Notes under the pieces: model-generated
What the model was told of the DNA's origin: nothing
The model's input: only the letters and a program-made list of their open reading frames with translations
Databases searched by the model: none
Source of the DNA: Desulfobacula sp.
Lineage (GTDB): Bacteria > Desulfobacterota > Desulfobacteria > Desulfobacterales > Desulfobacteraceae
Length of the DNA: 55,525 nucleotides
Direction: 5' to 3'
NCBI GenBank assembly: GCA_023701135.1
Contig: JAMPXP010000026.1
Span: 1-55,525, forward strand
In this document: positions 35,636 to 45,061 of the stretch, in pieces
Position numbering within the stretch: the stretch's first letter is position 1
Layout of the letters: each line of letters begins with the position of its first letter
Made by a program: the position numbers and the translations under genes

Positions 35636-36700
35636 ATGGAGCCTGTAAAAGGATATCTTGAAATTATGGACAAGGGGTTTGGATTCCTGAGAAATATCGA
35701 GGAAAACTTTTTCCCCAGACCTGAAAACCCATATGTTCCCACCAGCCTGATTCACCGGCTGAATTTAAGAGAGGGCAGTTACATCGAAGGTATTGGAGAA
35801 CAGAAAGGTCCGAACAATCCGAATCTGGCCCTGATCAGGGTTGAAACCATCAATGCCTTGCCAGTGGAAGAGTTTAATAAGATTCCTTTATTGCAGGATC
35901 AAACCAGTATCAATCCCTTTGAGCGGTATATGCTGAAGCAGAATGATACCGATACCATAGGGGCTGCCCTGGATATGATCGTCCCCATCGGCATGGGACA
36001 ACGGGGTCTTATTATTTCACCGCCAAAATCGGGAAAAACAACGCTTTTAAAACACATGGCCAATTCCATTGTATTAAATCATCCGGACTCCAAGGTTTTT
36101 ATTCTTCTGGTCGATGAACGGCCTGAAGAAGTCACTGACTTCCAGAGAGGCGTTAAAAATGCCCGCATCCTGTATTCTTCTGCTGATCAGCAGACCAGCC
36201 AGCATATGCGGATGACAAGGCTTGCCATGCATACGGCCATCCGCTGCGCTGAAATCGGCCAGGACGCCGTCGTCTTCATCGACTCCCTGACGCGTATGAC
36301 AAGAGCTTTTAATGCAAATACAGACAGTTACGGCAAAACCATGAGCGGCGGGCTAGGCAGCAATGCCATGGAATTTCCAAGGAAAATTTTCGGTGCGGCC
36401 AGAAAACTGGAAAACGGCGGCTCCCTCACCATCGTTGCCACCATTCTGGTAGAGACCGGCAGCCGCATGGATGACATTATCTTTCAGGAATTTAAGGGCA
36501 CGGGCAACATGGATCTCTTCCTTTCCCGGGAGTGCGCCGAGCATCGGATCTGGCCGGCCATCAACATTAACAAATCCGGTACGCGCAAGGAAGACCTCCT
36601 GATGGATAAAAAAGAGCTGGAAAAAATGATCGGACTCCGCAGGGCAGTGGCCACAAAGGATGAAAAAGCGGCAATGACGGAATTCATTTCCTTTCTTTAA
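35636..36700 (+). CDS. rho: Transcription termination factor Rho, short form without N-terminal helix bundle
   Basis: Rho is the hexameric RNA translocase that ends transcription. The 354-residue protein starts straight at the RNA-binding cold-shock-like domain ([14 protein letters not shown]), then has Walker [10 protein letters not shown] near 128, the [13 protein letters not shown] loop, [13 protein letters not shown] Walker B, the Q loop (YGKTMSGGL) and [18 protein letters not shown]. The usual N-terminal helix bundle of about 45-50 residues is absent, since the ATG behind AAAGGAG begins at the domain boundary. The RNA-binding domain is divergent. It is either the sole Rho in reduced form or a second paralogue. 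Confidence 0.93.
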   Translation: MEPVKGYLEIMDKGFGFLRNIEENFFPRPENPYVPTSLIHRLNLREGSYIEGIGEQKGPNNPNLALIRVETINALPVEEFNKIPLLQDQTSINPFERYMLKQNDTDTIGAALDMIVPIGMGQRGLIISPPKSGKTTLLKHMANSIVLNHPDSKVFILLVDERPEEVTDFQRGVKNARILYSSADQQTSQHMRMTRLAMHTAIRCAEIGQDAVVFIDSLTRMTRAFNANTDSYGKTMSGGLGSNAMEFPRKIFGAARKLENGGSLTIVATILVETGSRMDDIIFQEFKGTGNMDLFLSRECAEHRIWPAININKSGTRKEDLLMDKKELEKMIGLRRAVATKDEKAAMTEFISFL

Positions 36701-36710
36701 TCCATTCCGA

Positions 36711-39059
36711 TCAAAGCAAGGCGTATTTTAGAACCTCTGACATATCTTCTGCATAAAGAATTTCCATCTGCTTCTGGATGGATTTGGGAACTTCACGGAT
36801 ATCCTTTTTATTTTCCACGGAAACAATCACCGTATGAATCCCGTTGGCGTGGGCAGCCAGCAATTTTTCCTTTAGCCCGCCCACAGGCAGAACCCTGCCG
36901 CGCAGGGTAATCTCTCCGGTCATGGCGATTTTTCTTGAAACGGGTTTCCCGGTCAATACCGATACCACGGCCGCACACATGGAGATCCCCGCAGAGGGGC
37001 CGTCCTTGGGGATGGCGCCTTCGGGCACATGAATATGGATATCCAAGTTCTTATAGAAATTTTCCTTGATGTTCAATTCTTTGCTGCGGGATCTGACATA
37101 GCTTACAGCGGCCTGGGCAGACTCTTTCATGACATCACCAAGCTTTCCCGTCACCAGAACACTTCCCTTGCCCGGCATGGTGACGGCCTCAATGGTCAAA
37201 AGCTCACCGCCTGCCTGGGTCCAGGCAAGGCCGGTCACGATCCCTACACGGTCTTCCTTTTCCATGGCGCTGTCCCGGAACTTGGGTTGACCCAGGTATT
37301 TTGCAATGGAACCGGCTGAAATAGTATGCTTTTTCCGTATATCCGTCTGAACGATTTCTTTTGCAATCTTTCTGAGGACAGATGAAATCTCTCTTTCCAG
37401 ATTTCTTACACCGGCTTCCTTTGTATAATTCTTGATGACGGTATGAACCGAATTTCTTGAGAATACAACATCATCTCCGGAAAGGCCGTTTTCCCTCAAC
37501 TGCTTTGGGATCAGATACCCATTTGCAATTTTTTCCTTTTCATACTCTGTGTAACCGGGGATATGAATCACTTCCATCCGGTCCCGCAAAGGTGCCGGTA
37601 TATCATATAAGGTATTGGCCGTTGTAATGAAAAGGATTTCGGACAGGTCATAGTCCACTTCAAGATAATGGTCATTGAAATTCTTATTCTGCTCCGGGTC
37701 AAGGGCTTCCAGCAGGGCTGAGGAAGGGTCGCCCCTGAAATCCGCCGTCATTTTATCGATTTCGTCCAGACAGAAAACCGGATTGTTGTACCCTGTTTTT
37801 TTCAGGGTCTGGATGATTTTCCCGGGCAGAGCGCCCACATAGGTCCGCCGGTGCCCCCTGATCTCAGCCTCGTCTCTTACCCCGCCCAGGGATACCCTGG
37901 CAAAGGACCGGCCGGTCGCAGTGGCCACGGATTTTGCAAGGGAGGTCTTGCCGACGCCCGGAGGGCCGACCAGACAAAGAATCGGGCCTTTTATTTTTTT
38001 CACAAGAACCTGGACAGCCAGATATTCCAATATTCTTTCTTTGGGTTTCTCAAGCCCATAATGATCCCTGTCCAGAATTTGCTGGGCTTTTTTTAGATCA
38101 ATTTTGGAATGACTTTTTTTAAACCACGGCAGGGCAATCAGGCAATCAATATAATTTCTGACCACTGTGGCTTCAGAAGACATGGGAGACATCATCTTAA
38201 GCTTTTCAAGCTCTCTTCTTACAACCGACGTCGCCTCCTTGGACATTCTTTTCTTTTTGATCCGGTTTTCCAGATCCTGAATTTCGCCCGACTCGGCATC
38301 CTCCCCCATCTCTTTTTTGATAGCCCTCATCTGCTCATTCAGATAATGCTTTTTCTGAAGTTTATCCATTTGTTCTTTTACCCGGCCCTTTATTTTCTGG
38401 GACATGGTAAACACTTCCGTTTCCTTTTGAATAAGCTTCAGCAGGAGCAAAAACCGATCCTCGATATTGCCGCTTTCAAGGAGCTGCTGCTTGTCGATCA
38501 GTTTGAAAGGCATTTGGGAGGCAATGGTGTCGGCATACCTGGATTCATTAACTGAAAGCAGCTCAAGATTCTTAAAAAAGCTCTTGGAAACGGTTCCGGC
38601 CAAATGGGTATACTGTTCAAAGGCCTCGGTCACCGTCCGTATGGCAGCCTCTTTTTCCTTTTCAGGCAGGGGCTCTTCAAGCACGGGAACATATTCCACA
38701 ACAAGATACCCATCTTCATCCACGAGCTTTACAATCTTTCCCCGTTGCAGGCCTTCGACCAAAGCCTTGACGGTTCCATCGGGCAATCTTAAAAGCTGAG
38801 TGATCCTGGCTTCCGTGCCCACCTGAAAGATATCCGTGATATTGGGCTTTACCACCTCGGGATCTTTCTGGGTGGTTAAAAAAATTTTTTTATCGGCCGC
38901 CATGGCCTCGGATAAGGCTTTGATGGATTTATCTCTGCCGACAAAAACAGATGTGGTGATAAAGGGAAACAATACCATATCCCTTAACGGCACCAATGGA
39001 AGTTGTTTTTTTATGCTGTCCGAACCATCCTGGGAAAAAAACTTAGATATATTGATCAT
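36711..39059 (-). CDS. lon: ATP-dependent protease Lon
   Basis: Lon is the cytoplasmic AAA+ serine protease that degrades misfolded and regulatory proteins. The 782-residue protein has the N-terminal LON domain ([14 protein letters not shown]), a coiled-coil linker, Walker [10 protein letters not shown] near 362, and the protease domain with [10 protein letters not shown] holding the catalytic Ser near 688 and [11 protein letters not shown] with the catalytic Lys. The ribosome-binding site is weak. It lies 22 bases after clpX, the last gene of tig-clpP-clpX-lon. Confidence 0.97.
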   Translation of the reverse strand: MINISKFFSQDGSDSIKKQLPLVPLRDMVLFPFITTSVFVGRDKSIKALSEAMAADKKIFLTTQKDPEVVKPNITDIFQVGTEARITQLLRLPDGTVKALVEGLQRGKIVKLVDEDGYLVVEYVPVLEEPLPEKEKEAAIRTVTEAFEQYTHLAGTVSKSFFKNLELLSVNESRYADTIASQMPFKLIDKQQLLESGNIEDRFLLLLKLIQKETEVFTMSQKIKGRVKEQMDKLQKKHYLNEQMRAIKKEMGEDAESGEIQDLENRIKKKRMSKEATSVVRRELEKLKMMSPMSSEATVVRNYIDCLIALPWFKKSHSKIDLKKAQQILDRDHYGLEKPKERILEYLAVQVLVKKIKGPILCLVGPPGVGKTSLAKSVATATGRSFARVSLGGVRDEAEIRGHRRTYVGALPGKIIQTLKKTGYNNPVFCLDEIDKMTADFRGDPSSALLEALDPEQNKNFNDHYLEVDYDLSEILFITTANTLYDIPAPLRDRMEVIHIPGYTEYEKEKIANGYLIPKQLRENGLSGDDVVFSRNSVHTVIKNYTKEAGVRNLEREISSVLRKIAKEIVQTDIRKKHTISAGSIAKYLGQPKFRDSAMEKEDRVGIVTGLAWTQAGGELLTIEAVTMPGKGSVLVTGKLGDVMKESAQAAVSYVRSRSKELNIKENFYKNLDIHIHVPEGAIPKDGPSAGISMCAAVVSVLTGKPVSRKIAMTGEITLRGRVLPVGGLKEKLLAAHANGIHTVIVSVENKKDIREVPKSIQKQMEILYAEDMSEVLKYALL

Positions 39060-39081
39060 TAAATTTAAAACCCGCTAGATC

Positions 39082-40341
39082 TCAAGCCTGCTTTTTAGGT
39101 TGCTCATAGAGCAGGATCGGATCTTCTTTTCTGAGGACGACCTCTTCGCCGACAACGCATTCCCTGACATTCTCTTTTGACGGGATTTCATACATAATAT
39201 CCAGCATGGTGTCTTCCATAATGGCGCGAAGTCCCCTGGCGCCTGATTTCCGTTTCACGGCTTCCTTGGCCATGGCAACAAGGGCCTCATCCGTAAACTG
39301 AAGATCCACCCCTTCGATTTTGAACAATTCCTGATACTGTTTGACAAGGGCATTCTTCGGTTCCGTCAGGATTTTTACCAGGGATTTTTCATTGAGTTCG
39401 CCAATGGATGTGATAATGGGAAGACGGCCTAAAAATTCAGGGATAAGACCGAATTTGATCAGGTCTTCAGGTTTGAGCCGTTCAAAGAGTTGCCCGATAT
39501 TCTTTTCTTCCCTGGCAACGATCTTTGCGCCAAACCCCATGGTTTTCTTTGAAATCCGTCTTTCAATCAGCTTTTCAAGTCCTGTAAACGTACCCCCGCA
39601 GATAAAAAGGATATTGGATGTATCCACTTTCACATAATCCTGCTGAGGATGTTTTCTCCCGCCCTTTGGCGGAATACTGGCCACCGTCCCCTCGATAATT
39701 TTCAAAAGGGCCTGCTGAACCCCTTCTCCGGAGACATCCCGGGTAATGGACGGGTTGTCTCCCTTTTTTGAAATTTTATCTATTTCATCAATATAAATAA
39801 TGCCTTTTTGGGCCTTTTCGACATCATAATCCGCATTCTGAACAAGGGAAAGAACAATATTTTCAACATCCTCACCAACATAGCCGGCTTCAGTCAAAGC
39901 CGTGGCGTCGGCAATGGCAAAGGGGACATCCAGAAATCTGGCCAGGGTCTGGGCAAGCAATGTTTTTCCGCAGCCGGTGGGTCCGATGATAAGGATATTG
40001 CTTTTCTGGATTTCGACGCCGTCGTTCTTCTTTTCGACAGAGGAACTCAACCGCTTATAATGATTATAGACCGCCACAGAAAGCACTTTTTTTGCCTGGT
40101 CCTGTTCAATCACATAGGCGTCCAGAAGTTCCTTGATCTGTTTGGGGGTTAACATATCCTTGATGCCGTGGGAGTCTGCTTTCTTTTCTTTTTCCTCATC
40201 GTCAATGATCTCACCGCACAATTTTATGCATTCATTACAGATATACACGCTTGGACCGGCAATCAGTTTTTTTACCTCTTTTTGATTCTTGCCGCAAAAA
40301 GAACAAAAAAATTGATCATTGCCTTCATTCTTACGGGCCAT
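39082..40341 (-). CDS. clpX: ATP-dependent Clp protease ATP-binding subunit ClpX
   Basis: ClpX unfolds substrates and feeds them into ClpP. The 419-residue protein has the N-terminal zinc-binding domain with Cys13, 16, 35 and 38, Walker [12 protein letters not shown] near 117, Walker [12 protein letters not shown], and the [11 protein letters not shown] sensor-2 segment. The IGF-type loop that docks on ClpP is present as MGFGAK. It starts seven bases after clpP. Confidence 0.97.
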   Translation of the reverse strand: MARKNEGNDQFFCSFCGKNQKEVKKLIAGPSVYICNECIKLCGEIIDDEEKEKKADSHGIKDMLTPKQIKELLDAYVIEQDQAKKVLSVAVYNHYKRLSSSVEKKNDGVEIQKSNILIIGPTGCGKTLLAQTLARFLDVPFAIADATALTEAGYVGEDVENIVLSLVQNADYDVEKAQKGIIYIDEIDKISKKGDNPSITRDVSGEGVQQALLKIIEGTVASIPPKGGRKHPQQDYVKVDTSNILFICGGTFTGLEKLIERRISKKTMGFGAKIVAREEKNIGQLFERLKPEDLIKFGLIPEFLGRLPIITSIGELNEKSLVKILTEPKNALVKQYQELFKIEGVDLQFTDEALVAMAKEAVKRKSGARGLRAIMEDTMLDIMYEIPSKENVRECVVGEEVVLRKEDPILLYEQPKKQA

Positions 40342-40348
40342 AATTATA

Positions 40349-40969
40349 CTACTCCTTTGAGGAATCCTCTGTTTCGTCTTCCAACTCGCTTCTATCAGCC
40401 ACTACTTTGTCCACAATCCCATATTCCATGGACTCTTTTGCCGACATAAAGAAATCCCGCTCCGTGTCTTCGGATATCTTTTTGATATCCTGACCCGTAT
40501 GATGAGACAAAATTTCATTCAAGGTATCCCGCATTCTTAAAATTTCATTGGCCTGGATCTTGATATCCGTGGCCTGTCCCTGGGTGCCTCCTGCAGGCTG
40601 ATGGATCATAATCCGGGAATTGGGCAAAGCAACCCTTTTGCCTTTTGCACCGGCAGCCAGCAGAAAGGCTCCCATACTGGCGGCCTGACCGATGCAGACA
40701 GTGGCCACATCCGGCTTGATATATTGCATGGTATCGTAAATGGCAAGCCCTGCACTCACCACCCCGCCCGGAGAATTGATATAAAAACTGATATCCTTTT
40801 CAGGATCTTCCGACTCCAGAAATAAGAGCTGGGCAACGATCAGATTAGCAACTTCGCTATCAATGGCAGATCCGACAAAAATAATCCTGTCCTTTAAAAG
40901 GCGTGAGTAAATATCATAAGCACGCTCACCTCTGTTGCTTTGTTCAACAACCATTGGGATTAGAGGCAC
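40349..40969 (-). CDS. clpP: ATP-dependent Clp protease proteolytic subunit
   Basis: ClpP forms the tetradecameric serine protease chamber. The 206-residue protein has the catalytic Ser98 in [11 protein letters not shown] and His123 in [10 protein letters not shown], with the Asp further on; [19 protein letters not shown] is typical. It lies between tig and clpX, the standard order. Confidence 0.97.
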   Translation of the reverse strand: MPLIPMVVEQSNRGERAYDIYSRLLKDRIIFVGSAIDSEVANLIVAQLLFLESEDPEKDISFYINSPGGVVSAGLAIYDTMQYIKPDVATVCIGQAASMGAFLLAAGAKGKRVALPNSRIMIHQPAGGTQGQATDIKIQANEILRMRDTLNEILSHHTGQDIKKISEDTERDFFMSAKESMEYGIVDKVVADRSELEDETEDSSKE

Positions 40970-41025
40970 AATTCAACTCCTTTGTTTTAAATTCCTATTC
41001 GCATTTGCCAAAACAGCCAAATGTT

Positions 41026-42366
41026 TTATTTTTCCGATGTATCCGCAAGTTCTAAATTTGTATCGGCAGCACCCGGTTCAACATCAATCAGGTTTCCTTT
41101 ATCTATTATAATATCAACGGCCTTTTTTTCAAGCTGGGTATGTTTATAATATGCCAGTTGTGTCTGATCCCGGTTAAAATAATTTTTAACGGCTTCAACC
41201 GGCGCATTCATTCCAACGGCCATTTCCTGAAAGCTTTTTTCAAGTTCCTCATCGGTCAATTCAAGCTTTGACTGGGTAATGATCTTGTCCAGGATGATAT
41301 GTCTCCTGGCCTGCTTTTCAGCCACATCCCGGTACTGGGTCCGGATGATGTCCCTGCTCAAACCGGCTTCTTCCAGGCTGGTATTGTTTGCAGCATAGGC
41401 CTGCTCCGCTTCCATGATAATGCCGTTGATTTCCCCTTCGATCATGGCTTCCGGCACTTCAAATTTGCTCTTTTCCAGAAGATTTTGAAATATCTGTTCG
41501 GAGAGTTCATGTTTTACCCTCTGGGCGTATCCCTTTTCAAGATTCTGCCGGATAGACGTCCTGACCTCGTCCAGGGTCTCAAATTTTCCCAGGCCTTTCA
41601 CAAGGTCATCGTTCAGCTCAGGCAGAATCTCTTCCTGAATTTCCTTTAATTTGACCTTATAGACAATGGTCTTGCCTTTCAGGTCTTCCATATAATAGTC
41701 CTCGGCATAGGGCACTTCGATCTCAAGATCCTGAACCGGAATGGCCCCTGTCAGCTTATCAGAAAATTCTTTGGGCAGAGCGCCACGGCCGATCCCCAGA
41801 AGGTAATTTTCAATCTTCGGTGTCTTATCATAGGGGACGCCGTTCAAAAACCCCTCATAATCAATCAGAACAAAATCCGTATCCTTTACCGGGCGGGGTT
41901 CTTTTACGGTTTCCTTTTTGGCCATGGTCTTCTGAATCATGAAAAGCTGGCCTTCCACCTCGGCATCGGATACCTCATATTTGGTCTTTTTCAGGGCCAG
42001 CCCTTCGAAATCGATATCCTCAAGTTCAGGTTTTATCTCCACCGTAATATCAAAGGCATATGCTTTTTCAGGATCTAATTCAGGGGGATCCAATTGGGGG
42101 CCGCCGACAATATTCAGGTTATGTTCTTTTATGGCATCCAGAAATGCCTCCTGAATCAACCGGGGGGCCACATCTGAATGAACATCTTTTGAAAATTTGT
42201 TTTCCAGCACCTTCCGGGGAATTTTCCCTTTCCTAAACCCTTTCACATCCGCTTTTTTCTTCAACTCGTTATATGCTTTATCGAGTTCTTTGGTAACGGT
42301 CTCTTTGGGGATTTCAAAAGAAAGCACTTTTTTTACACTGCTCTTGTCTTCAATTTTTATCTGCAT
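41026..42366 (-). CDS. tig: Trigger factor
   Basis: Trigger factor is the ribosome-bound chaperone for nascent chains. The 446-residue protein has the N-terminal ribosome-binding domain with the signature region VKGFRKGKIPR near residue 40, an FKBP-like domain around 155-245 (DFVLIDYEGFLNG), and a helical C-terminal chaperone domain. It leads the tig-clpP-clpX-lon operon. A leader of about 115 bases separates it from the promoter at 42488-42516. Confidence 0.96.
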   Translation of the reverse strand: MQIKIEDKSSVKKVLSFEIPKETVTKELDKAYNELKKKADVKGFRKGKIPRKVLENKFSKDVHSDVAPRLIQEAFLDAIKEHNLNIVGGPQLDPPELDPEKAYAFDITVEIKPELEDIDFEGLALKKTKYEVSDAEVEGQLFMIQKTMAKKETVKEPRPVKDTDFVLIDYEGFLNGVPYDKTPKIENYLLGIGRGALPKEFSDKLTGAIPVQDLEIEVPYAEDYYMEDLKGKTIVYKVKLKEIQEEILPELNDDLVKGLGKFETLDEVRTSIRQNLEKGYAQRVKHELSEQIFQNLLEKSKFEVPEAMIEGEINGIIMEAEQAYAANNTSLEEAGLSRDIIRTQYRDVAEKQARRHIILDKIITQSKLELTDEELEKSFQEMAVGMNAPVEAVKNYFNRDQTQLAYYKHTQLEKKAVDIIIDKGNLIDVEPGAADTNLELADTSEK

Positions 42367-42487
42367 GTCACCGTCCTGTAATAAATCCTTTTCAATTGAA
42401 TAATATTTAAAACACTATTATAAATGATCAAAAAAATCGTAATCCATTAATTCCATTGCATAACAATAGTATTTCACAAAGTCTGTT

Positions 42488-42516
42488 AAGATACCTCTAT
42501 TCCATAAAAGTGTCAA
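42488..42516 (-). promoter_or_regulatory. Promoter of tig-clpP-clpX-lon
   Basis: On the minus strand a perfect TTGACA (42511-42516) and TATCTT (42488-42493) are 17 bases apart. No heat-shock type element was recognised. Confidence 0.78.
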
Positions 42517-42565
42517 GAAAATTGCCGGAACCGACATTTATATACGTGCCGGTTTTTAAAATGAC

Positions 42566-42594
42566 TTGCCATAAAAAGATGGAAATGATATCTA
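42566..42594 (+). promoter_or_regulatory. Candidate promoter of tRNA-Pro
   Basis: TTGCCA (42566-42571) and TATCTA (42589-42594) are 17 bases apart with a TG before the -10, 25 bases upstream of the tRNA. Confidence 0.6.
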
Positions 42595-42619
42595 ACTCGC
42601 TCATATCAGATAAAATCGG

Positions 42620-42696
<77 letters not shown>

Positions 42697-42753
42697 TCTT
42701 AACAATAAAGGCTCGAATATAATTTTCATCCATATTTTTAATGATCGCCGCCT

Positions 42754-43206
42754 ATGGTATTCTTAACCTGTATCGTTATCGTATCTATTTTCTATTATCT
42801 TCAGACGGATGGTCTTGTTTATATCATCATCATCGCTGTTGTTGCAGAACTCGTGAATATTTTCATGACCCAGACCCTTGTCAAATCCGTTGAAAAAAAA
42901 GCGGCTACACATTTCGGGAAAATAATCGACAATCAAAAAGCAAGAATTACCGGGCAAAAAAAGACGATTAAAGAACTTGAAGATATCCAGGAACAGTACA
43001 TAAACAAAATCTATAAAGCAAATTTAAAGATAAAAGAATATGAAGAAAAATTAGGCATTAAGGAAGAAGAGGGCTTTGTTAAATCCAATGACATATTACC
43101 CCCGCAAATTCCTTCCCCTGCCAAAGTGGATCTGCCTCAACAAACGGGCGCCAAAGAATTTATTGATCTTCCGTCAGGGTCCAACAGAAAAAAGCTGCCC
43201 TTTTAA
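42754..43206 (+). CDS. Hypothetical membrane-anchored coiled-coil protein
   Basis: I do not recognise a family. The 150-residue protein begins with one or two hydrophobic segments (about 1-15 and 21-40), followed by a charged coiled coil (about 45-100, with [18 protein letters not shown]) and a proline-rich polar tail. This suggests a short membrane anchor with a cytoplasmic helix. No good ribosome-binding site precedes the ATG at 42754, so the start is uncertain. It is convergent with the lipoprotein gene. Confidence 0.6.
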   Translation: MVFLTCIVIVSIFYYLQTDGLVYIIIIAVVAELVNIFMTQTLVKSVEKKAATHFGKIIDNQKARITGQKKTIKELEDIQEQYINKIYKANLKIKEYEEKLGIKEEEGFVKSNDILPPQIPSPAKVDLPQQTGAKEFIDLPSGSNRKKLPF

Positions 43207-43230
43207 AAACTCCTTCTTCACAGAAAGAGT

Positions 43231-43611
43231 TCATTCTTTTAAGATTTTGATTCTTACGATCTGACCCTGTTTGTTAATGTATGCCACACCTTTTGCAAGG
43301 GTCCGCCGGGATTCGGGCACAATGATATCCACTTTTTCTTCATAAAGCACAGTTGACGAGATTTCCTCTGCCCTGGGTTCTGATTCCTGTTTTGGTATGG
43401 TGACATTTTCTTCTTCAGATTTTGGTGTAGATTTTGGGCCGGCTTCTCGAGCAGAAAATTTTTCAACCGCCACATGCCGGGCTTTATTTCTCTCTGAAAT
43501 CAGGTCTGATACACCTGAGTAATCCTCTTTTTTCTCTTTGTCCTCTGTGCAGGCCAAAGCCAAAAAGAAAAACAGCAAACAAACAGAATATATCAATTTA
43601 CCTGGTCTCAT
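43231..43611 (-). CDS. Small predicted lipoprotein
   Basis: The 126-residue protein has a lipoprotein signal: MRPGKLIYSVCLLFFFLALAC with the lipobox LALAC at residues 17-21. The mature part is acidic and Pro/Glu-rich in the middle and ends with GVAYINKQGQIVRIKILKE, a segment resembling the C-terminus of some pilus-assembly or secretin-associated lipoproteins. The function is unknown. It follows the STAS gene by 21 bases and is probably in the same operon. Confidence 0.7.
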   Translation of the reverse strand: MRPGKLIYSVCLLFFFLALACTEDKEKKEDYSGVSDLISERNKARHVAVEKFSAREAGPKSTPKSEEENVTIPKQESEPRAEEISSTVLYEEKVDIIVPESRRTLAKGVAYINKQGQIVRIKILKE

Positions 43612-43632
43612 TCATTTTATTCCCTTTTGGCC

Positions 43633-43938
43633 TTACACTCCCTCCACCGTAAATCGGCGGTTCAACCGCATGGTGGTAAAGAGACCGTATACGTCTTTTG
43701 TGACATTGATCACTTTCAATTTTCTGCCGGCTTGGTTCAACGTATTGTGAGCGGCGATAATCACACCGATGCCGACCGAGTCAACCATTTCAACCCCTGC
43801 AAGATCAATTACAAGTTCCGAAGAAGAGTCATTGATCACGGAAAGCAGCTCATTTCTAAACCCTTCGGCCATTGAAGCCACAATATCCATTCCTGGTTTA
43901 ACAATTGTCTGATCTCCCTGGTTTATTATTTCGCTCAT
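43633..43938 (-). CDS. STAS-domain protein (anti-sigma factor antagonist type)
   Basis: The 101-residue protein is a single STAS domain like SpoIIAA or RsbV. VIDLAGVEMVDSVGIGVIIAAHN contains the D-S-x-G-I/L segment whose Ser is phosphorylated by partner kinases. It probably belongs to a partner-switching pathway, but no cognate kinase or sigma factor gene is in the window. CAGGAGAATGGC precedes the ATG, and a good promoter lies at 44028-44055. Confidence 0.88.
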   Translation of the reverse strand: MSEIINQGDQTIVKPGMDIVASMAEGFRNELLSVINDSSSELVIDLAGVEMVDSVGIGVIIAAHNTLNQAGRKLKVINVTKDVYGLFTTMRLNRRFTVEGV

Positions 43939-44027
43939 GCCATTCTCCTGTGATAAAGATTTTTTGTCTTGTCGTTAATCGTGAGGATATCATCAACACC
44001 TTATATAAAGACAACCCGCATGAATTT

Positions 44028-44055
44028 ACTATACCAAAAATTAAAACTTGTTCAA
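44028..44055 (-). promoter_or_regulatory. Promoter of the STAS-lipoprotein pair
   Basis: On the minus strand TTGAAC (44050-44055) and TATAGT (44028-44033) are 16 bases apart with an extended TGG before the -10. Confidence 0.75.
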
Positions 44056-44099
44056 CCGATATTTTCAATTCGCTGCCCGACGGATAAGAATAAATAGGC

Positions 44100-44128
44100 T
44101 TGAAAAAAAGAAGTGATCCGGTTATATA
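44100..44128 (+). promoter_or_regulatory. Promoter of the SRP RNA gene
   Basis: TTGAAA (44100-44105) and TATATA (44123-44128) are 17 bases apart. The predicted start near 44135 matches the start of the SRP RNA fold. Confidence 0.78.
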
Positions 44129-44139
44129 TACTTCTTCCG

Positions 44140-44270
44140 GCCGTGCAGACCGGAAGCGGGTTATTCTGATCGGTCGCCTCGTAACAGAAGGCCACGAACC
44201 TCGTCAGGTCCGGAAGGAAGCAGCGATAAGTGATTTCTTTTGTGTCGTGGATCGATCCCGGTCACGCAAT
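44140..44270 (+). ncRNA. ffs: Signal recognition particle RNA (4.5S type)
   Basis: The Ffh-binding hairpin signature GTCAGGTCCGGAAGGAAGCA (44203-44222) is unmistakable, with the GGAA tetraloop and AGCAG internal loop. Flanking CCACGA/TCGTGG and the outer GACCGG (44148-44153)/CCGGTC (44258-44263) close the rod. The RNA lacks an Alu domain, so it is the small bacterial form. The exact ends are approximate, and no clear T-run terminator was seen downstream. Confidence 0.92.
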
Positions 44271-44337
44271 TTTCCGCAACCCTTCTGCCGGCCGGATCTT
44301 TTCTTTAAGACCCTTTTCTTTTATGTCTTGACATGCT

Positions 44338-44366
44338 TTCAAACAGACTTACTTTTCTGCCATAAT
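44338..44366 (+). promoter_or_regulatory. Candidate promoter of grpE-dnaK
   Basis: TTCAAA (44338-44343) and CATAAT (44361-44366) are 17 bases apart. A perfect TTGACA at 44328-44333 has no good -10. No CIRCE repeat and no clear sigma-32 element was found. Confidence 0.35.
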
Positions 44367-44428
44367 TTGTTGGACCATAAAATTATCACTCTTGTTGAAC
44401 TAAGGGAAACGTGGACCAGGAGAGGAAA

Positions 44429-45040
44429 TTGGCAAAAGAAGATAAAAAAAAGAAAGAGGATCGAAAAATTAAAGGTTCTCCCCAAAAATCATCCGAGGAA
44501 CTTAAAGCCGGCGAAAAAGCCGAAATCGATCTGGCAGACAAGGCTGAAAAAAGTGAAATAGATGAGACCGATGTCCTGAAAGAACAGCTTGCTGCTGAAA
44601 AGGACCGATTATTAAGACTGTCCGCTGAATTCGAAAATTATAAAAAAAGAAAACAGCGTGAAATTGATGAATTTAAAAAATTTGCCAATGAAACCATTTT
44701 CCGGCAGATCCTGCCGGTGGTGGATAACCTTGAAAGAGCCATTGCGTCTGCAGAAACAAACTCAGGCGAAGGGGCGAATCTGCTGGAGGGTATCAAGCTC
44801 ACACATAAGGATATTCTCAAACTGCTTGAAATGTTCAGTGTCAAGGTTATTAAAGCAGGGAACGAACCCTTTGATCCGAATTTTCACCAGGCCGTCACCC
44901 GGCAGGAAACGGATGAATTTCCCGAGAACACCGTTACGGCAGTACTTCAGAATGGCTACCTTCTTCATGACAGACTTATCAGGCCGGCCATGGTTGTTGT
45001 CTCAAAAAAAATAGAAAATGGAAAAACCATAGAAAATTAA
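44429..45040 (+). CDS. grpE: Nucleotide exchange factor GrpE
   Basis: GrpE releases ADP from DnaK. The 203-residue protein has a highly charged N-terminal tail, a long coiled coil (about 50-110, with RLLRLSAEFENYKKRKQREI) and the beta-wing domain with GNEPFDPNFHQAVTRQET and LQNGYLLHDRLIRPAMVVV, matching the family signature. The start is placed at TTG 44429 because AGGAG lies six bases upstream; an in-frame GTG at 44411 is possible. dnaK follows after 21 bases. Confidence 0.95.
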   Translation: MAKEDKKKKEDRKIKGSPQKSSEELKAGEKAEIDLADKAEKSEIDETDVLKEQLAAEKDRLLRLSAEFENYKKRKQREIDEFKKFANETIFRQILPVVDNLERAIASAETNSGEGANLLEGIKLTHKDILKLLEMFSVKVIKAGNEPFDPNFHQAVTRQETDEFPENTVTAVLQNGYLLHDRLIRPAMVVVSKKIENGKTIEN

Positions 45041-45061
45041 AGATATCTTGGAGGGTATATT

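Noticed and set aside
42526-42560. Possible terminator-like GC stretch before tRNA-Pro ending in a T-run
   Set aside because: The pairing is short and imperfect, and no gene upstream on the plus strand needs a terminator there.
44271-44428. CIRCE or sigma-32 heat-shock element before grpE
   Set aside because: No TTAGCACTC-N9-GAGTGCTAA inverted repeat and no good CTTGAA/CCCCAT pair was found.
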